Origin: Streptomyces cyanogenus
Lineage (GTDB): Bacteria > Actinomycetota > Actinomycetes > Streptomycetales > Streptomycetaceae
DNA: 64,000 nt
Assembly: GCF_017526105.1 (NCBI RefSeq)
Contig: NZ_CP071839.1
Location: 1,488,001-1,552,000, forward strand
Direction: 5' to 3'
Within the stretch, counting starts at the first letter, position 1, and each line of letters begins with the position of its first letter. The notes beneath the pieces were generated by a model, which worked only from the letters and a program-made list of their open reading frames with translations, did not search any database and had not been told where the DNA came from. The translations under genes were made by a program, and so were the position numbers. Shown one piece after another: positions 46,880 to 55,487 of this stretch.

Positions 46880-46913
46880 CGGCGCGCAGCGGCGCATGCA
46901 CGGCGCGCAAGCG
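46880..46913. repeat. direct repeat in the immunity region, possible operator
   Basis: CGGCGCGCAGCG (46880-46891) and CGGCGCGCAAGCG (46901-46913) are spaced 21 bases apart (about two helical turns) between the two divergent XRE genes, so both repressors could bind here. The 234-base gap 46755-46988 has no gene. Confidence 0.45.
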
Positions 46914-46988
46914 CAACGAGCCGTTAACGAAGCAACAAAAATGCGCCCCTAAGACCGATCAATCCAGGTCAATTGGGGGATCCGGTAG

Positions 46989-47579
46989 GTGCGTGTTGCC
47001 AAACCGTGCGGCATGATGGCCGACATGACAGAGGACCGGACCAAACGGCAGTGGCCCAAGCTCGCGGATGCCATCAGGTCGGCCCGCGAAGCACGCGGGC
47101 TCACCCAGGTCGCCCTCGCCGAGCTCGCCGGCATCAGCGAAGGCAGCGTCCAGAATCTGGAGAGCGGCGAGTCCCGCACACGGATTCCACCCTCCCTTGG
47201 CAAGGTCGAGCCGCACCTCGGATGGGCCCCCGGCTCGGGGCTCGAAGTGCTACGCGGTGGAGAGCCCACCCGCGTGCCGGTCGTTCACGAGGGGTCGGCC
47301 GAGCTGCGCGTCGGGCAAGACAAGCTCCGCCGGAAGCTCCCCTTGCGGGTCGTCGATGAACTGGAGAGCGACGATCCGCTCATCGACTCACAGGTCATCC
47401 AGCTTCCCGGCACGAAGGGCGCCCGCATGACGGTCGTTGTCCACGGCCAGCCGGACGCCACACCCCAGGAAATCCAGGAGGCTCTGCTGGCCTGGCGCCG
47501 GGCGGAGCGCAAGCTGCACCGGCTGCCAGACGACGATGACGACAACGGAGACGAGCCGCAGGCTGCCAACGGCTCGTAA
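46989..47579 (+). CDS. XRE-family regulator, probable prophage repressor, up to 196 aa
   Basis: The GTG at 46989 has GGGGGA upstream; ATGs at 47013, 47016 and 47025 are alternatives. Residues about 22-65 form the XRE HTH (WPKLADAIRSAREARGLTQV, ALAELAGISEGSVQNLESGE). The larger C-terminal part (HEGSAELRVGQDKLRRKLPL, RMTVVVHGQPDATPQEIQEA) differs from LexA-type protease domains: no Ser/Lys dyad is visible. Divergent from the leftward XRE gene and upstream of the integrase, it is the best candidate immunity repressor. Confidence 0.8.
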   Translation: MRVAKPCGMMADMTEDRTKRQWPKLADAIRSAREARGLTQVALAELAGISEGSVQNLESGESRTRIPPSLGKVEPHLGWAPGSGLEVLRGGEPTRVPVVHEGSAELRVGQDKLRRKLPLRVVDELESDDPLIDSQVIQLPGTKGARMTVVVHGQPDATPQEIQEALLAWRRAERKLHRLPDDDDDNGDEPQAANGS

Positions 47580-47628
47580 CTCGGCCCTCACTGGTCGTGC
47601 ACGATCCCTTCCAGCATCACCCGGAAGT

Positions 47629-47651
47629 GTGGTGTCATATGCGGACACCAC
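47629..47651. promoter_or_regulatory. palindromic operator upstream of the integrase operon
   Basis: GTGGTGTC (47629-47636) and GACACCAC (47644-47651) flank a 7-base spacer ATATGCG. It lies 35 bases before a gene coupled to the integrase, so a repressor bound here could control integrase expression. Confidence 0.55.
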
Positions 47652-47685
47652 AATGGAGGGCGCCCGCAGTGGTCTTGGGGGACCT

Positions 47686-47904
47686 ATGTGTGTGCGGGTT
47701 CTGTCAGTCTCGGGAATGCCCAAAAAAGTCCGCATCTGGGTCGACGACCGGGATGACGGACGCTTCAACGTCTACATCGACGAGAGTCTGATCCAGGACG
47801 ACGGCGCCCTGGCCCTTCAGCAAATCCTCAACGTCACCATCACCGGCTGGCAACGGCTCGACGAGACCATGGTCCGGACCGCACTGCGTGCGGTCACTGG
47901 ATGA
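47686..47904 (+). CDS. small protein preceding the integrase, 72 aa
   Basis: ATG at 47686 with GGGGGA four bases upstream; a second ATG (47716, MPKKVRIWVDDRDDGRFNVY) is possible. The peptide forms a strand-rich domain (IWVDDRDDGRFNVYIDESLI, ILNVTITGWQRLDETMVRTA) with no HTH. It ends 15 bases before the integrase and is probably co-transcribed. It could be an accessory recombination factor, but that is only context. Confidence 0.7.
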   Translation: MCVRVLSVSGMPKKVRIWVDDRDDGRFNVYIDESLIQDDGALALQQILNVTITGWQRLDETMVRTALRAVTG

Positions 47905-47919
47905 GCCCAGAGGTGATCG

Positions 47920-49218
47920 ATGGCCTACGGAGAGAAGCGCGGCTACGACAAGCGCGCCCGCAAGTGGCGGTATCGAGGTCGGTACAAGCTCCCCAACGGC
48001 AAGTGGGGGTCAGTCTCCAAGGACGACCAAGGTCAGCCCTTCTACACGGAACGCGCTGCCGAGCAGTACGCACACGGCCTGGAAGTCGACGTCCGGCGCA
48101 AGCAGTTCATCAACCCCCGTGACGGTCGGATCACCGTCGCAGAGTGGGCGGCGGCCTGGCTGCCGTCCATCGACGTCGGCCCCCTCACCGAGAAGGAATA
48201 CCGGCTGCGGCTGAAGAACCAGATCCTCCCCGAGTGGGGAGGTGTGGCGATCGGAGACCTGTCCCCCACCGCGATCGCCACCTGGGAAAAGGGCCTACGC
48301 CAGCGGCTGGCGAAGAACTACGCGGACGGCGTGATGAGCGTCTTCCGCACGATGCTCGATGACGCCGTCACAGAGAAGCTGCGAGGCGACAACCCGGTGG
48401 CCACCCGAAAGTCGGGCCGGCGCGGCCGGTACAAGCCGAAGCCGAAGGACGAGAAGGTCATCGCCACCCCGCGCCAGGCGCTCCTCATTGCCCGCAATGC
48501 GCTGGAGATGCGAGGCCTCAACGAGTACGTCCTCGTTCTCACGTCGGCCTACACCGGCCTGCGGATCGGTGAGCTGGCCGGCGTGCACCGCGACCAGCTG
48601 GCCCTGAAGGACACCGGTGAGGGGGCGCGCCTGCACTCCGTACAGCAGAGCCAGTACATCGACGGCGTGTTCACGGAGATCGCCAACAAGTACGACTCGG
48701 GCCGCGGACTGATTCTGCCGCGGTTCCTCGCCGAGCTGCTGCAGGAGTTGATGGACTCCCGGCCGGGCAGCGAATGGGTCTTCACCGCGCCCAAGGGCGG
48801 TCGGCTGCTACGGGGAGGTGACTGGTACAAGGACACCTGGCAGCCGCTGGTGTCCGGGCGGGCGCCGCGCGGTGTCGTGAGGGGCGCGAAGGCACGGGTC
48901 GGGATCAGGCCGGTGCTCGGCGTTGAGGGGCTGACGCCGCATGGGCTACGGCACTCGCAGAAGGTCTGGCTGGATGAGGGCAATCATCCTAGAGTTGCTG
49001 TTGAGGCGCGGATGGGGCATGTGCTCCAGGGCGTCGAAGGCACCTACTCGCACGTGACGTTGGCGATGGAGTTGGCGATCGCCGAGTACCTCCAACGCCT
49101 TTGGGAGGACTCGTTGAGGGTGGTCGTGGACCGCCGCGAGTTCGGCCCGTATCCCCCGCTCCAGATGCCCCGCCAGAAACGATCTCCCAGTCGTCTCCCA
49201 AGCCTGATTGGATCTTGA
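47920..49218 (+). CDS. int: tyrosine-recombinase integrase, 432 aa
   Basis: ATG at 47920. An N-terminal arm-binding-like part (MAYGEKRGYDKRARKWRYRG, a basic SAM-like core-binding domain to residue about 150) is followed by the catalytic domain: Arg215 in TGLRIGEL, His341-Gly-Leu-Arg344 in TPHGLRH, His367 in MGHVLQG and the nucleophile Tyr376 in GTYSHVT. It would integrate and excise the prophage at att sites. Position at the right end of the element next to host genes agrees. No serine-integrase features are present. Confidence 0.95.
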   Translation: MAYGEKRGYDKRARKWRYRGRYKLPNGKWGSVSKDDQGQPFYTERAAEQYAHGLEVDVRRKQFINPRDGRITVAEWAAAWLPSIDVGPLTEKEYRLRLKNQILPEWGGVAIGDLSPTAIATWEKGLRQRLAKNYADGVMSVFRTMLDDAVTEKLRGDNPVATRKSGRRGRYKPKPKDEKVIATPRQALLIARNALEMRGLNEYVLVLTSAYTGLRIGELAGVHRDQLALKDTGEGARLHSVQQSQYIDGVFTEIANKYDSGRGLILPRFLAELLQELMDSRPGSEWVFTAPKGGRLLRGGDWYKDTWQPLVSGRAPRGVVRGAKARVGIRPVLGVEGLTPHGLRHSQKVWLDEGNHPRVAVEARMGHVLQGVEGTYSHVTLAMELAIAEYLQRLWEDSLRVVVDRREFGPYPPLQMPRQKRSPSRLPSLIGS

Positions 49219-49330
49219 CTTCAGCACGCCGCAGCGGCCCTCCCGGGTTGTCCGGGAGGGCCTTTCTCACGTGAACGATCTATGCGCGTCCTACTGCAAG
49301 GACGGTGCTACCGGATCGGCATCCCGGACA
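49219..49330. other. probable right attachment junction (attR) at the 3' end of the acyl-CoA dehydrogenase gene
   Basis: The integrase stops at 49218; the host gene converging on it ends at 49308. The change from phage to host genes must lie between these points or just inside the host gene end. The coding sequence of the host enzyme is complete, as expected if the shared core restores its 3' end. The core itself cannot be seen because the left junction is outside the window. Confidence 0.4.
49236..49262. terminator. terminator between integrase and acyl-CoA dehydrogenase
   Basis: GGCCCTCCCGG (49236-49246) pairs with CCGGGAGGGCC (49252-49262) around a five-base loop, followed by TTTCTC on the rightward strand. 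It terminates the integrase transcript and could also serve the converging gene. Confidence 0.85.
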
Positions 49331-50540
49331 GGGCCCGCGCGATGACGAGCCGCTGGATCTCGCTCGTCCCCTCGAAAATGGTGTAGATCGCCGCGTCCCG
49401 GTGCATCCGCTCGACCGGGTACTCGCGGGTGTAGCCGTTGCCGCCGAGGATCTGGATCGCCTGGGCCGTGACCTTCTTGGCGGTCTCGCTGGCGAACAGC
49501 TTCGACATGGAGCCCTCGGCCGCGGTGAACGGCTTGCCGTTGACCGCCATCCACGAGGCCCGCCAGACCAGCAGACGCGCGGCGTCGATCTGCGTCCGCA
49601 TGTCCGCCAGCTGGAAGGCGACCCCCTGGTTGTCGATGATCGGCCGGCCGAACTGCTCGCGGGTCCTGGCGTAGTCGAGGGCGACCTCGTACGCGGCACG
49701 GGCGGTGCCGACCGCCATGGCGCCGACGGCCGGGCGGGACGCCTCGAACGTGGCCATCGCGGCGTTCTTCACGCTCCCCGAGCCTCCGGCCGCCCCGGCC
49801 TTCTCGCGGGCCCGGGCCAGGCGCTCGTCCAGCTTCTCCTTGCCGCCGAGCAGGCAGGAGCCGGGCACCCGGACGTTGTCGAGGACGACCTCGGCGGTGT
49901 GCGAGGCACGGATGCCGTGCTTCTTGAACTTCTGGCCCTGGGACAGACCGGCCGTACCCGGCGGAACGATGAAGGAGGCGTGGCCCTTGGAGCCCAGCTC
50001 CGGGTCGACCACGGCGACCACGACGTGGACGTTGGCGATGCCGCCGTTGGTCGCCCAGGTCTTCGTGCCGTTGATCACCCACTCGTCCCTGGCCTCGTCG
50101 TACACCGCACGCGTGCGCAGGGAGGCGACGTCGGAGCCGGCGTCGGGCTCGGAGGAGCAGAACGCGGCGACCTTGACGTCGTTCTGGTCGCCGTACATCT
50201 GCGGGATCCAGGTGCCGATCTGCTCCTCGGTCCCGTTGGCGAGGACGCCCACGGCGGCGAGGCCGGTGCCCACGATGGAGAGGGCGATGCCCGCGTCGCC
50301 CCAGAACAGCTCCTCCATGGCCATCGGGATGCCGAGGCCGGTGGGGTCGAAGTACTGCTGCGCGTAGAAGTCGAGGGAGTATATGCCGACCTTCGCGGCC
50401 TCCTGGATGACCGGCCATGGCGTCTCTTCTCGCTCGTCCCACTCGGCCGCTGCGGGACGGATCACATCCGCGGCGAAGCCATGGAGCCAGTCGCGTACTT
50501 CCCTCTGTTCCTCGTTCAGCTCCATGGTGAACTCGGCCAT
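49308..50540 (-). CDS. acyl-CoA dehydrogenase, 410 aa
   Basis: ATG at 50540. FAD-binding and catalytic blocks are present: [16 protein letters not shown] near 145, [19 protein letters not shown] near 170, and [20 protein letters not shown] at the end with the catalytic Glu about residue 390; [20 protein letters not shown] precedes it. The enzyme oxidises acyl-CoA esters to enoyl-CoA in fatty acid or branched-chain amino acid breakdown. Divergent from a TetR gene with operator-like palindromes between. A prophage appears to end at its 3' end. Confidence 0.92.
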   Translation of the reverse strand: MAEFTMELNEEQREVRDWLHGFAADVIRPAAAEWDEREETPWPVIQEAAKVGIYSLDFYAQQYFDPTGLGIPMAMEELFWGDAGIALSIVGTGLAAVGVLANGTEEQIGTWIPQMYGDQNDVKVAAFCSSEPDAGSDVASLRTRAVYDEARDEWVINGTKTWATNGGIANVHVVVAVVDPELGSKGHASFIVPPGTAGLSQGQKFKKHGIRASHTAEVVLDNVRVPGSCLLGGKEKLDERLARAREKAGAAGGSGSVKNAAMATFEASRPAVGAMAVGTARAAYEVALDYARTREQFGRPIIDNQGVAFQLADMRTQIDAARLLVWRASWMAVNGKPFTAAEGSMSKLFASETAKKVTAQAIQILGGNGYTREYPVERMHRDAAIYTIFEGTSEIQRLVIARALSGMPIR

Positions 50541-50567
50541 GTCCCCTCCAGCGGGCGGCAGTGCGGT

Positions 50568-50606
50568 GTTACTAGCGGTAACCCGAAGTGTGTTACTGAT
50601 CGGTAA
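50568..50606. promoter_or_regulatory. two TTAC...GTAA operators for the TetR regulator
   Basis: GTTACTAGCGGTAAC (50568-50582) and GTTACTGATCGGTAA (50592-50606) are near-palindromes 24 bases apart (centre to centre), between the divergent acyl-CoA dehydrogenase and TetR genes. TetR-family lipid regulators bind similar TTAC/GTAA palindromes. Confidence 0.65.
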
Positions 50607-50712
50607 GGAAAGTCAACCGGTGATGACACCTCAGCATCCCGTTCGATGTGCGGGGAACGGTCAGTGTTAGTTTGCGCAGGCGTCACCGAATCAGCACGGG
50701 TGGGGAGAGCAC

Positions 50713-51357
50713 ATGGACACCACGCAGCGGACCGAGCAGCAGCGGTCCGCCGACCGCCGACGACGCGAACTGCTGGAGGCCGCCGACCGGGTGGTGCTGC
50801 GCGACGGCCCGCAGGCGTCGATGAACGCGATCGCGGCGGAAGCGGGTATCACGAAGCCGATTCTCTACCGGCACTTCGGCGACAAGGGCGGACTGTACGC
50901 GGCGCTCGCCAAGCGGCACACCGACGCGTTGCTCGACTCCCTGCGGGCGGCGCTGGACGCACCCGCCGACCGGCGCGAGCGGGTCGAGGCGACGCTGGCC
51001 ACCTACCTCGCCGCGATCGAGGCACGGCCCCAGGTGTACCGGTTCCTGATGCACCCGGCGGAGGGCAGCACCGGGGGCGACCAGGGCTTCGACGTGGGCA
51101 AGCACAGCGCTCCGCTGCTCCGGCGGATGGGCGAGGAGCTGGCCCAGGTCATCGAGGAGCGGGTGGACCTGGGTCCGGAGAGCCAGCAGCTGGCTCGGGT
51201 GTGGGGGCACGGGATCGTCGGGATGATGCACGCGGCGGGTGACTGGTGGCTGGGTGAACGCCCCTGTTCACGCGCCGAGTTGGTGCGGTCTCTCGCGGAC
51301 CTGCTGTGGGGTCGTCTGGCCGCGGCCGGGGACCGGATGGGAGGCCCCGGCTTCTGA
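50713..51357 (+). CDS. TetR-family regulator, 214 aa
   Basis: ATG at 50713 with GGGGAGAG upstream. The N-terminal HTH is ASMNAIAAEAGITKPILYRH then FGDKGGLYAALAKRHTDALL; the C-terminal domain is helical with a possible ligand pocket (VIEERVDLGPESQQLARVWG). Divergent orientation from the acyl-CoA dehydrogenase gene and the paired palindromes suggest it represses that gene and itself, released by an acyl-CoA or related effector. Confidence 0.9.
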   Translation: MDTTQRTEQQRSADRRRRELLEAADRVVLRDGPQASMNAIAAEAGITKPILYRHFGDKGGLYAALAKRHTDALLDSLRAALDAPADRRERVEATLATYLAAIEARPQVYRFLMHPAEGSTGGDQGFDVGKHSAPLLRRMGEELAQVIEERVDLGPESQQLARVWGHGIVGMMHAAGDWWLGERPCSRAELVRSLADLLWGRLAAAGDRMGGPGF

Positions 51358-51367
51358 CGGCCGCTCT

Positions 51368-51967
51368 TCAGCCGCGGGCCGGCGGGGGCTGGTCGCGCAG
51401 TTCCCCGCGTCCCCGAGCGGGAGCAGCCGGCCGGTGCCACGGGGCTCGGGAGATCTGCCGCACCAGCTTCCGGCGGCGCCACCCCGCCAAGCGGTCGGCG
51501 TACACCGTGCCCTCCAGGTGGTCGCACTCGTGTTGCAAGCATCTGGCAAAGAAGCCGGTGCCGTGGACGGTGACCGGGTCTCCCGTCATGGTGAAGCCCT
51601 CGACCACCGCGTGGTCGTAGCGCTCGGTTCCCGCCTCCAGGCCCGGCAGGGAAAGGCAGCCCTCCGGGCCCCGGATCACCACACCGTCGGCCTCGACCAG
51701 CCGCGGGTTCACCACATGGCCGAGGTGACGGACGTCCTCGTCGTCGGGGCAGTCGTACACGAACACCCGCAGACCGACCCCGATCTGGTTGGCGGCCAGG
51801 CCCACTCCTCGCGCCGCGTACATCGTGGCGAACAGGTCCTCCACGAGGTCCGCGAGGCCGGGTCCGAAGTCGGTGACGTCCCGGCAGGGCTCGCGCAGCG
51901 CCGCGTCGCCGAGCAGGGTGAGAGGCCGGACGCGCCCGTGGGCGCCCGGAATGGAACCGTGTCGCAT
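51368..51967 (-). CDS. def: peptide deformylase, 199 aa
   Basis: ATG at 51967. All three motifs are intact: GVGLAANQIG (residues 54-63), EGCLSLP (102-108, metal ligand Cys104) and QHECDH (145-150, His146 and His150 with Glu147). The enzyme removes the formyl group from nascent proteins. The C-terminal extension (residues 165-199) is basic and Pro/Arg-rich, longer than in E. coli PDF. It converges on the TetR gene, with 10 bases between stops. Confidence 0.93.
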   Translation of the reverse strand: MRHGSIPGAHGRVRPLTLLGDAALREPCRDVTDFGPGLADLVEDLFATMYAARGVGLAANQIGVGLRVFVYDCPDDEDVRHLGHVVNPRLVEADGVVIRGPEGCLSLPGLEAGTERYDHAVVEGFTMTGDPVTVHGTGFFARCLQHECDHLEGTVYADRLAGWRRRKLVRQISRAPWHRPAAPARGRGELRDQPPPARG

Positions 51968-52119
51968 GGCGGCAAGGGTACGGTTCGTTCAGCTCATGCC
52001 CGCCGCTCGAGGCCTGGGGCCGGGATTCGGCACTGGAATGGATCTCGATAGGCTGAGGTTCACACCACGTTGCCGGATGGCCCCAGGCGCGGCGCGTACG
52101 CAAGGAGGATCGAGAACTG

Positions 52120-53358
52120 ATGGCAGGCAACTCGGACCCGCTCTCGCCGCGGGCCAAGCTGGCCGTGACCGCGGGCAAGGCGGTCGCTGCGGCATCGCGC
52201 GCCGCAGGACGCGGCAGCGGGTCGGTGATCGGTGGCCGGGTCGCGCTGAAACTCGACCCCGATCTGCTCGGGCGGCTCGCCCAGAACCTGGACGTCGTCC
52301 TGGTGTCGGCCACCAACGGCAAGACCACGACCACCCGGCTCATCGCGGAGGCGCTGCGCGCCGCGGGCCCGGTCGTGTCGAACGCGCTCGGCGCCAACAT
52401 GCCGGCCGGCATCACGTCCGCGCTGGCGGGCGGCTCGGACGCGAAGTTCGGCGTCATCGAGGTGGACGAGAAGTACCTGGCCGGAGTGGCCCGGGACACC
52501 GCCCCCAAGTGCATCGCCCTGCTGAACCTCTCCCGCGACCAGCTGGACCGAGCCGCCGAGACCCGGATGCTCGCCGAGAACTGGCGCGAGGGTCTGGCCG
52601 GCTCCAAGGCGGTCGTCGTCGCCAACTGCGACGACCCGCTGGTGGTGTGGGCCGCGTCCTCCTCCGCGAATGTGATCTGGGTCGCTGCCGGGCAGATGTG
52701 GAAGGACGACGCCTGGTCCTGCCCGTCGTGCGGTGGCGTGATGCAGCGCCCCGGCGACGACTGGTTCTGCGGTGAGTGCGGCTTCCGCCGGCCCACGCCG
52801 ACCTGGGCGCTCTCCGGCGATCACGTGCTGGACCCGCACGGGTCCGCCTGGCCGATCCACCTGCAGCTGCCGGGCCGGGCCAACAAGGCGAACGCGGCCA
52901 GCTCCGCGGCGGTCGCCGCCGTCTTCGGGGTGCCGCCGCAGGTCGCCCTGGAGCGGATGTACCAGGTGCAGGCGGTGGCCGGCCGGTACGACGTGGTCCA
53001 GTTCCAGAACCGCGACCTCAGGCTGCTGCTGGCCAAGAACCCGGCCGGCTGGCTGGAGACGTTCTCCCTGATCGACCCGCCGCCCGCGCCGGTGATCCTG
53101 TCGGTGAACGCCCGCGGCGCCGACGGCACCGACACCTCCTGGCTCTGGGACGTCGACTACACCCGGCTGACCGGCCACCCGATCTTCGTCATCGGCGACC
53201 GGAAGCTGGACCTCGCCGTCCGTCTGGAGGTCGCGAACCAGCACTTCCAGGTCTGCGACGACCTCGACCAGGCCGTGCAGATGTGCCCGCCGGGCCGGAT
53301 CGAGGTCATCGCGAACTACACCGCGTTCCAGGACCTGCGCCGCCGCGTCGGCAACTGA
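52120..53358 (+). CDS. murT: lipid II isoglutaminyl synthase MurT subunit, 412 aa
   Basis: ATG at 52120 after AAGGAGG. Mur-ligase ATP site SATNGKTTTTRLI (63-75), IEVDEKYLAGVARDTAPKC near 115, LNLSRDQLDR near 136; a Cys4 zinc ribbon (SCPSCGG and FCGECGF, about 200-222) in the middle domain; then the DUF1727 C-terminal domain (PVILSVNARGADGTD, YTAFQDLRRRVG). With GatD it amidates the glutamate of lipid II in peptidoglycan precursor synthesis. The gatD gene follows 21 bases downstream. Confidence 0.93.
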   Translation: MAGNSDPLSPRAKLAVTAGKAVAAASRAAGRGSGSVIGGRVALKLDPDLLGRLAQNLDVVLVSATNGKTTTTRLIAEALRAAGPVVSNALGANMPAGITSALAGGSDAKFGVIEVDEKYLAGVARDTAPKCIALLNLSRDQLDRAAETRMLAENWREGLAGSKAVVVANCDDPLVVWAASSSANVIWVAAGQMWKDDAWSCPSCGGVMQRPGDDWFCGECGFRRPTPTWALSGDHVLDPHGSAWPIHLQLPGRANKANAASSAAVAAVFGVPPQVALERMYQVQAVAGRYDVVQFQNRDLRLLLAKNPAGWLETFSLIDPPPAPVILSVNARGADGTDTSWLWDVDYTRLTGHPIFVIGDRKLDLAVRLEVANQHFQVCDDLDQAVQMCPPGRIEVIANYTAFQDLRRRVGN

Positions 53359-53379
53359 TCTTCGAAGGGCGATCACCTC

Positions 53380-54108
53380 ATGAGCGACAACCAACTGCGG
53401 CTGGTGTGGATCTACCCGGACCTGCTCAGCACCTACGGCGACCAGGGCAACGCGCTCGTCGTGGAGCGCCGGGCCCGGCAGCGCGGCCTGGACGTGGCCC
53501 GGCTGGACGTGCGCAGCGACCAGCCGATCCCGACCTCCGGCGACATCTACCTGATCGGCGGCGGCGAGGACCGTCCGCAGCGGCTCGCGGCCGAGCGGCT
53601 GCGCCGTGACGGGCACCTGCACCGGGCGGTGGAGAACGGCGCGATCGTCTTCTCGGTCTGCGCCGGCTACCAGATCCTCGGCCACGAGTTCATCAACGAC
53701 CTCGGCCAGCGCGAGCCGGGCCTCGGCCTGCTCGACGTGGTGTCGGTGCGCGGCGAGGGCGAGCGGTGCGTCGGCGACGTGCTGGGCGACATCGACCCGC
53801 AGCTCGGCCTGCCCCAGCTGACCGGCTTCGAGAACCACCAGGGCGTCACCCACCTCGGCCCCACCGCCCGCCCCTTCGCCCGCGTGCAGATCGGCAAGGG
53901 CAACGGCACCGGGGACGGCACGGAGGGCGCGTACAACGGGACGGTCTTCGGCACGTACATGCACGGTCCGGTGCTCGCCCGCAACCCGCTGATCGCCGAC
54001 CTGCTGCTGAAGCTGGCGCTGGACGTCAACGCGCTGCCGCCGATCGACGACCGCTGGTACGAGGCGCTCCGCAACGAGCGCATCGCGGCTGCGCAGCAGC
54101 CTGCGTAG
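53380..54108 (+). CDS. gatD: lipid II isoglutaminyl synthase glutamine amidotransferase GatD, 242 aa
   Basis: ATG at 53380. CobQ/CobB-type class I amidotransferase: VFSVCAGYQILGHEF with nucleophile Cys94, TGFENHQGVTHLG, and GTVFGTYMHGPVLARNP with His195. It supplies ammonia from glutamine to MurT. A 27-base tandem duplication spans the stop codon and the first non-coding bases (54091-54134). Confidence 0.93.
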   Translation: MSDNQLRLVWIYPDLLSTYGDQGNALVVERRARQRGLDVARLDVRSDQPIPTSGDIYLIGGGEDRPQRLAAERLRRDGHLHRAVENGAIVFSVCAGYQILGHEFINDLGQREPGLGLLDVVSVRGEGERCVGDVLGDIDPQLGLPQLTGFENHQGVTHLGPTARPFARVQIGKGNGTGDGTEGAYNGTVFGTYMHGPVLARNPLIADLLLKLALDVNALPPIDDRWYEALRNERIAAAQQPA

Positions 54109-54134
54109 GTGACAGTTGCGCAGCAGCCTGCGTA
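54091..54134. repeat. tandem duplication at the gatD stop
   Basis: GCGCAGCAGCCTGCGTA occurs at 54091-54107 and again at 54118-54134, so the last codons and stop of gatD are partly duplicated. Probably a harmless slip duplication. Confidence 0.8.
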
Positions 54135-54334
54135 ACCCGTTCTTCACGGGATTTCAACGTGGTCCGGCAGACTCCCTGGGGCCCGCCTGACGGTCCGTCC
54201 GCTCACATGTGCGGGCGCGTCCAGCAGGCGGACGCCCGCTACGGAGCCACCCCCTTCCGCCGGTAGGGTGACCGGGAATCCGCCGGACAACGTGGTCCGG
54301 TTACCCGGCCCACGTTGAGAAGGTATTTCGGGCT

Positions 54335-55360
54335 ATGCGCATTGGTGTCCTCACGTCCGGCGGCGACTGCCCCGGCCTGAACGCCGTCATCCGGTCCGTC
54401 GTGCACCGTGCCGTCGCCGACCACGGCGACGAGGTCATCGGTTTCCGGGACGGCTGGAAGGGCCTCCTGGAGTGCGACTACCTGAAGCTCGACCTCGACG
54501 CCGTGGGCGGCATCCTGGCCCGCGGCGGCACCATCCTCGGCTCCTCCCGGGTCCGCCCGGAGCATCTGCGGGACGGTGTGGAGCGGGCCAAGGGCCATGT
54601 CGCGGAACTCGGCCTCGACGCGATCATCCCGATCGGCGGCGAGGGCACGCTGAAGGCGGCCCGGCTGCTGTCGGACAGCGGGCTGCCCATCGTGGGCGTG
54701 CCCAAGACGATCGACAACGACATCGCCGTCACCGATGTCACCTTCGGCTTCGACACCGCGGTGACCGTGGCGACCGAGGCCCTGGACCGGCTGAAGACCA
54801 CCGCCGAGTCGCACCAGCGGGTGCTGATCGTGGAGGTCATGGGCCGGCACACCGGCTGGATCGCGCTGCACTCGGGCATGGCGGCCGGCGCGCACGCCGT
54901 CGTCGTACCCGAGCGGCCCTTCGACATCGAGGAGTTGACGCGGAAGGTCGGCGAGCGGTTCGAGGCGGGCAAGCGGTTCGCCATCGTGGTCGCCGCGGAG
55001 GGGGCCAAGCCGCGGCCCGGTTCCATGGAGTTCGACGAGGGCGGCAAGGACATCTACGGCCACGAGCGGTTCGCCGGTATCGCCCGGCAGCTGTCGGTCG
55101 AACTGGAGCAGCGGCTCGGCAAGGAGGCCCGTCCGGTCATCCTCGGGCACGTGCAGCGGGGCGGCACGCCGACCGCGTACGACAGGGTGCTGGCGACCCG
55201 TTTCGGCTGGCACGCGGTGGAGGCCGTGCACCGGGGCGAGTTCGGCAAGATGACGGCGCTGCGCGGGACGGACATCGTGATGGTGTCGCTGGCGGAGGCC
55301 GTGGAGACACTGAAGACGGTGCCCACCGAGCGGTACGACGAGGCGGAGTGCGTCCTCTGA
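54335..55360 (+). CDS. pfkA: ATP-dependent 6-phosphofructokinase, 341 aa
   Basis: ATG at 54335. SGGDCPGLNAVIRSVVHRA at the start, GGEGTLKAARLL near 100 (GEGT rather than GGDDS, so ATP rather than PPi use), PKTIDNDIAVTDVTFGFD near 123-140 with the catalytic Asp127, then VMGRHTGWIALHSGMAAGA and LGHVQRGGTPTAYDRVLAT. It phosphorylates fructose 6-phosphate in glycolysis. A strong terminator follows at 55384. Confidence 0.93.
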   Translation: MRIGVLTSGGDCPGLNAVIRSVVHRAVADHGDEVIGFRDGWKGLLECDYLKLDLDAVGGILARGGTILGSSRVRPEHLRDGVERAKGHVAELGLDAIIPIGGEGTLKAARLLSDSGLPIVGVPKTIDNDIAVTDVTFGFDTAVTVATEALDRLKTTAESHQRVLIVEVMGRHTGWIALHSGMAAGAHAVVVPERPFDIEELTRKVGERFEAGKRFAIVVAAEGAKPRPGSMEFDEGGKDIYGHERFAGIARQLSVELEQRLGKEARPVILGHVQRGGTPTAYDRVLATRFGWHAVEAVHRGEFGKMTALRGTDIVMVSLAEAVETLKTVPTERYDEAECVL

Positions 55361-55383
55361 CGCAGTGGTTCCGGTGAGAACAA

Positions 55384-55417
55384 ACCGGCCCCGGTCACGA
55401 TGGTGACCGGGGCCGGT
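55384..55417 (+). terminator. terminator of pfkA
   Basis: ACCGGCCCCGGTCAC (55384-55398) pairs perfectly with GTGACCGGGGCCGGT (55403-55417), a four-base loop, then TCTACTCTT. A typical Streptomyces rho-independent hairpin. Confidence 0.85.
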
Positions 55418-55487
55418 TCTACTCTTGGTGCGGACAAGACAGCTGCGGACAGACACCGCGCAACCCCCACGAACCAGGAGCGGCCGG

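Noticed and set aside
1-49218. Lysis genes (endolysin, holin) in view
   Set aside because: I found none; the transglycosylase domain in the tape measure is a virion domain. Lysis genes are probably left of the window.
51003-52796. A leftward 597-codon frame across deformylase and murT
   Set aside because: It covers genes with intact family motifs (GVGLAANQIG, SATNGKT) in other frames; composition is Arg/Pro/Ser-rich noise.
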